Origin: Streptomyces sp. CG 926
GTDB taxonomy: Bacteria > Actinomycetota > Actinomycetes > Streptomycetales > Streptomycetaceae
Direction: 5' to 3'
Assembly (NCBI RefSeq): GCF_003148825.1
Contig: NZ_QGGZ01000003.1
Span: 248,001-312,000, forward strand
Length of the DNA stretch: 64,000 bases
The position numbers and the translations under genes were made by a program. The stretch's first letter is position 1, and every line of letters begins with the position of its first letter. Shown piece by piece: positions 63,483 through 64,000 of the stretch. Under the pieces are notes generated by a model. It was not told the origin of the DNA and did no database searches. It saw nothing but the letters and a program-made list of their open reading frames with translations.

Positions 63483-64000
63483 CTACCGGAAGGCCGGCAG
63501 GTTGCGCGCGACCCAGTCACCGAAGGACCTGGCCGGACGATGGAGCACGCTCTCCACGTCGGGGCTGATCTCCAGCTCGGCCGGCAGCGGGACACCGAGG
63601 ACGTCCAGCGTGCCGCCGATGACTTCCTCCGGCATGAACTGCGCCATGTGCGCGTGCGCGTCCTCGCGGGACAGTTCCACGAAGGTCACCTCCTCGCCCA
63701 AAGCCTTGGATATCGCCGCGGCCTGCCACCGCGGGCTGATCGCCTCGGGGCCGGTCAGGTCGTACGTACGGCCCGCGTGGCCGTCCTCGCGCAGCACGGC
63801 GGCAGCGACCCCGGCAATGTCCGCCGGGTCGATGACGGGCAGCGCCACATCTCCGAACGGGGCGAAGATCGTGCGCTTCGTGCGGACCGACTCGGCCCAG
63901 GCGAAGGCATTGGAGGCGAAGCCCCCCGGGCGCAGGATGGTGAAGTCCGGTCCGGACGCACGCACGACAGCCTCGAACTCGCGCAGGCGGGTGTGCGAGG
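63483..64000 (-). CDS. NmrA-type NAD(P)H-binding protein (partial)
   Basis: At least 172 residues; the N-terminal half lies beyond the window edge. Reads FTILRPGGFASNAFAWAESV, then GDVALPVIDPADIAGVAAAV, TYDLTGPEAISPRWQAAAIS and a C-terminus LPAFR. Atypical SDR / NmrA family (QorR-like quinone reductase or isoflavone-reductase type). First chromosomal gene right of the island. Confidence 0.88.
   Translation of the reverse strand, partial: SHTRLREFEAVVRASGPDFTILRPGGFASNAFAWAESVRTKRTIFAPFGDVALPVIDPADIAGVAAAVLREDGHAGRTYDLTGPEAISPRWQAAAISKALGEEVTFVELSREDAHAHMAQFMPEEVIGGTLDVLGVPLPAELEISPDVESVLHRPARSFGDWVARNLPAFR

Overview
The window is high-GC actinobacterial DNA from a Streptomyces chromosome. 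The evidence is the GC-rich third codon positions, GTG/TTG starts behind purine-rich ribosome binding sites, a clpB / dnaK-grpE-dnaJ-hspR set with HspR (HAIR) operators, a gamma-butyrolactone-receptor-type TetR gene and F420/PPOX enzymes. A perfect parS palindrome (5948-5963) fits a position in the origin-proximal core. From memory, clpB, dnaK and fba of S. coelicolor also lie on the oriC side of the chromosome; this was not checked.

Core, 1-31.7 kb. A tryptophan-to-anthranilate block (TDO, kynureninase, formamidase-like hydrolase) is followed by DUF3151, a TetR regulator, fbaA, parS, pyrE, aldose epimerase, an SRPBCC protein, a membrane spermidine-synthase-like protein and DUF2617. Next come an aminotransferase, a PIG-V-like mannosyltransferase, a YbjN protein, clpB and a PPOX protein. 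At 18.5-20.2 kb is a small unexplained locus: a secreted peptide ending in three exact 13-residue DTGWT repeats, translationally coupled to a Rieske-like protein that has lost its cluster ligands, divergent from a LuxR-type regulator. The HspR regulon, a compact sugar transferase, an EtfD-like Fe-S membrane protein, a Yip1 protein and the coupled dcd / phosphoribosyltransferase pair follow. The core ends at tRNA-Gly(CCC), 31694-31764.

Island, 31.7-63.4 kb. A 42-bp copy of the tRNA 3' end recurs at 60868-60909 (identical) and 63311-63352 (two mismatches). This marks a ~29 kb element followed in tandem by a ~2.4 kb remnant. The left half of the large element is a stress-gene collection: two cspA genes, a DEAD-box helicase, a CBS protein, an RsbW-like ATPase, rheA/hsp18 with two TGTCATC-N5-GATGACA operators, two DUF2267 genes, CsbD, a SpoIIE-type phosphatase, PRC-barrel and PAQR proteins. 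It also holds two copies of a ~1.1 kb module: a promoter, a 650-750 nt leader crowded with GCAGT motifs, a strong hairpin and a MerR-like gene. The right half is an integrative mobilizable element: tyrosine integrase, Xis, XRE repressor, DUF3631 ATPase, an iteron-like array, DUF2637, MobC and relaxase. No FtsK/TraB-like translocase is present.

The large element ends with a second candidate peptide system at 54.7-60.2 kb. A 43-aa peptide, a JmjC/cupin oxygenase, an aldo/keto reductase, an APH-fold kinase and a Nudix hydrolase form one operon, divergent from an XRE-TPR regulator. The 2.4 kb remnant holds an integrase C-terminus fused to a decapitated GntR/UTRA gene and a repeat-containing double-HTH protein. 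Chromosomal sequence resumes with a partial NmrA-type gene at the right edge.
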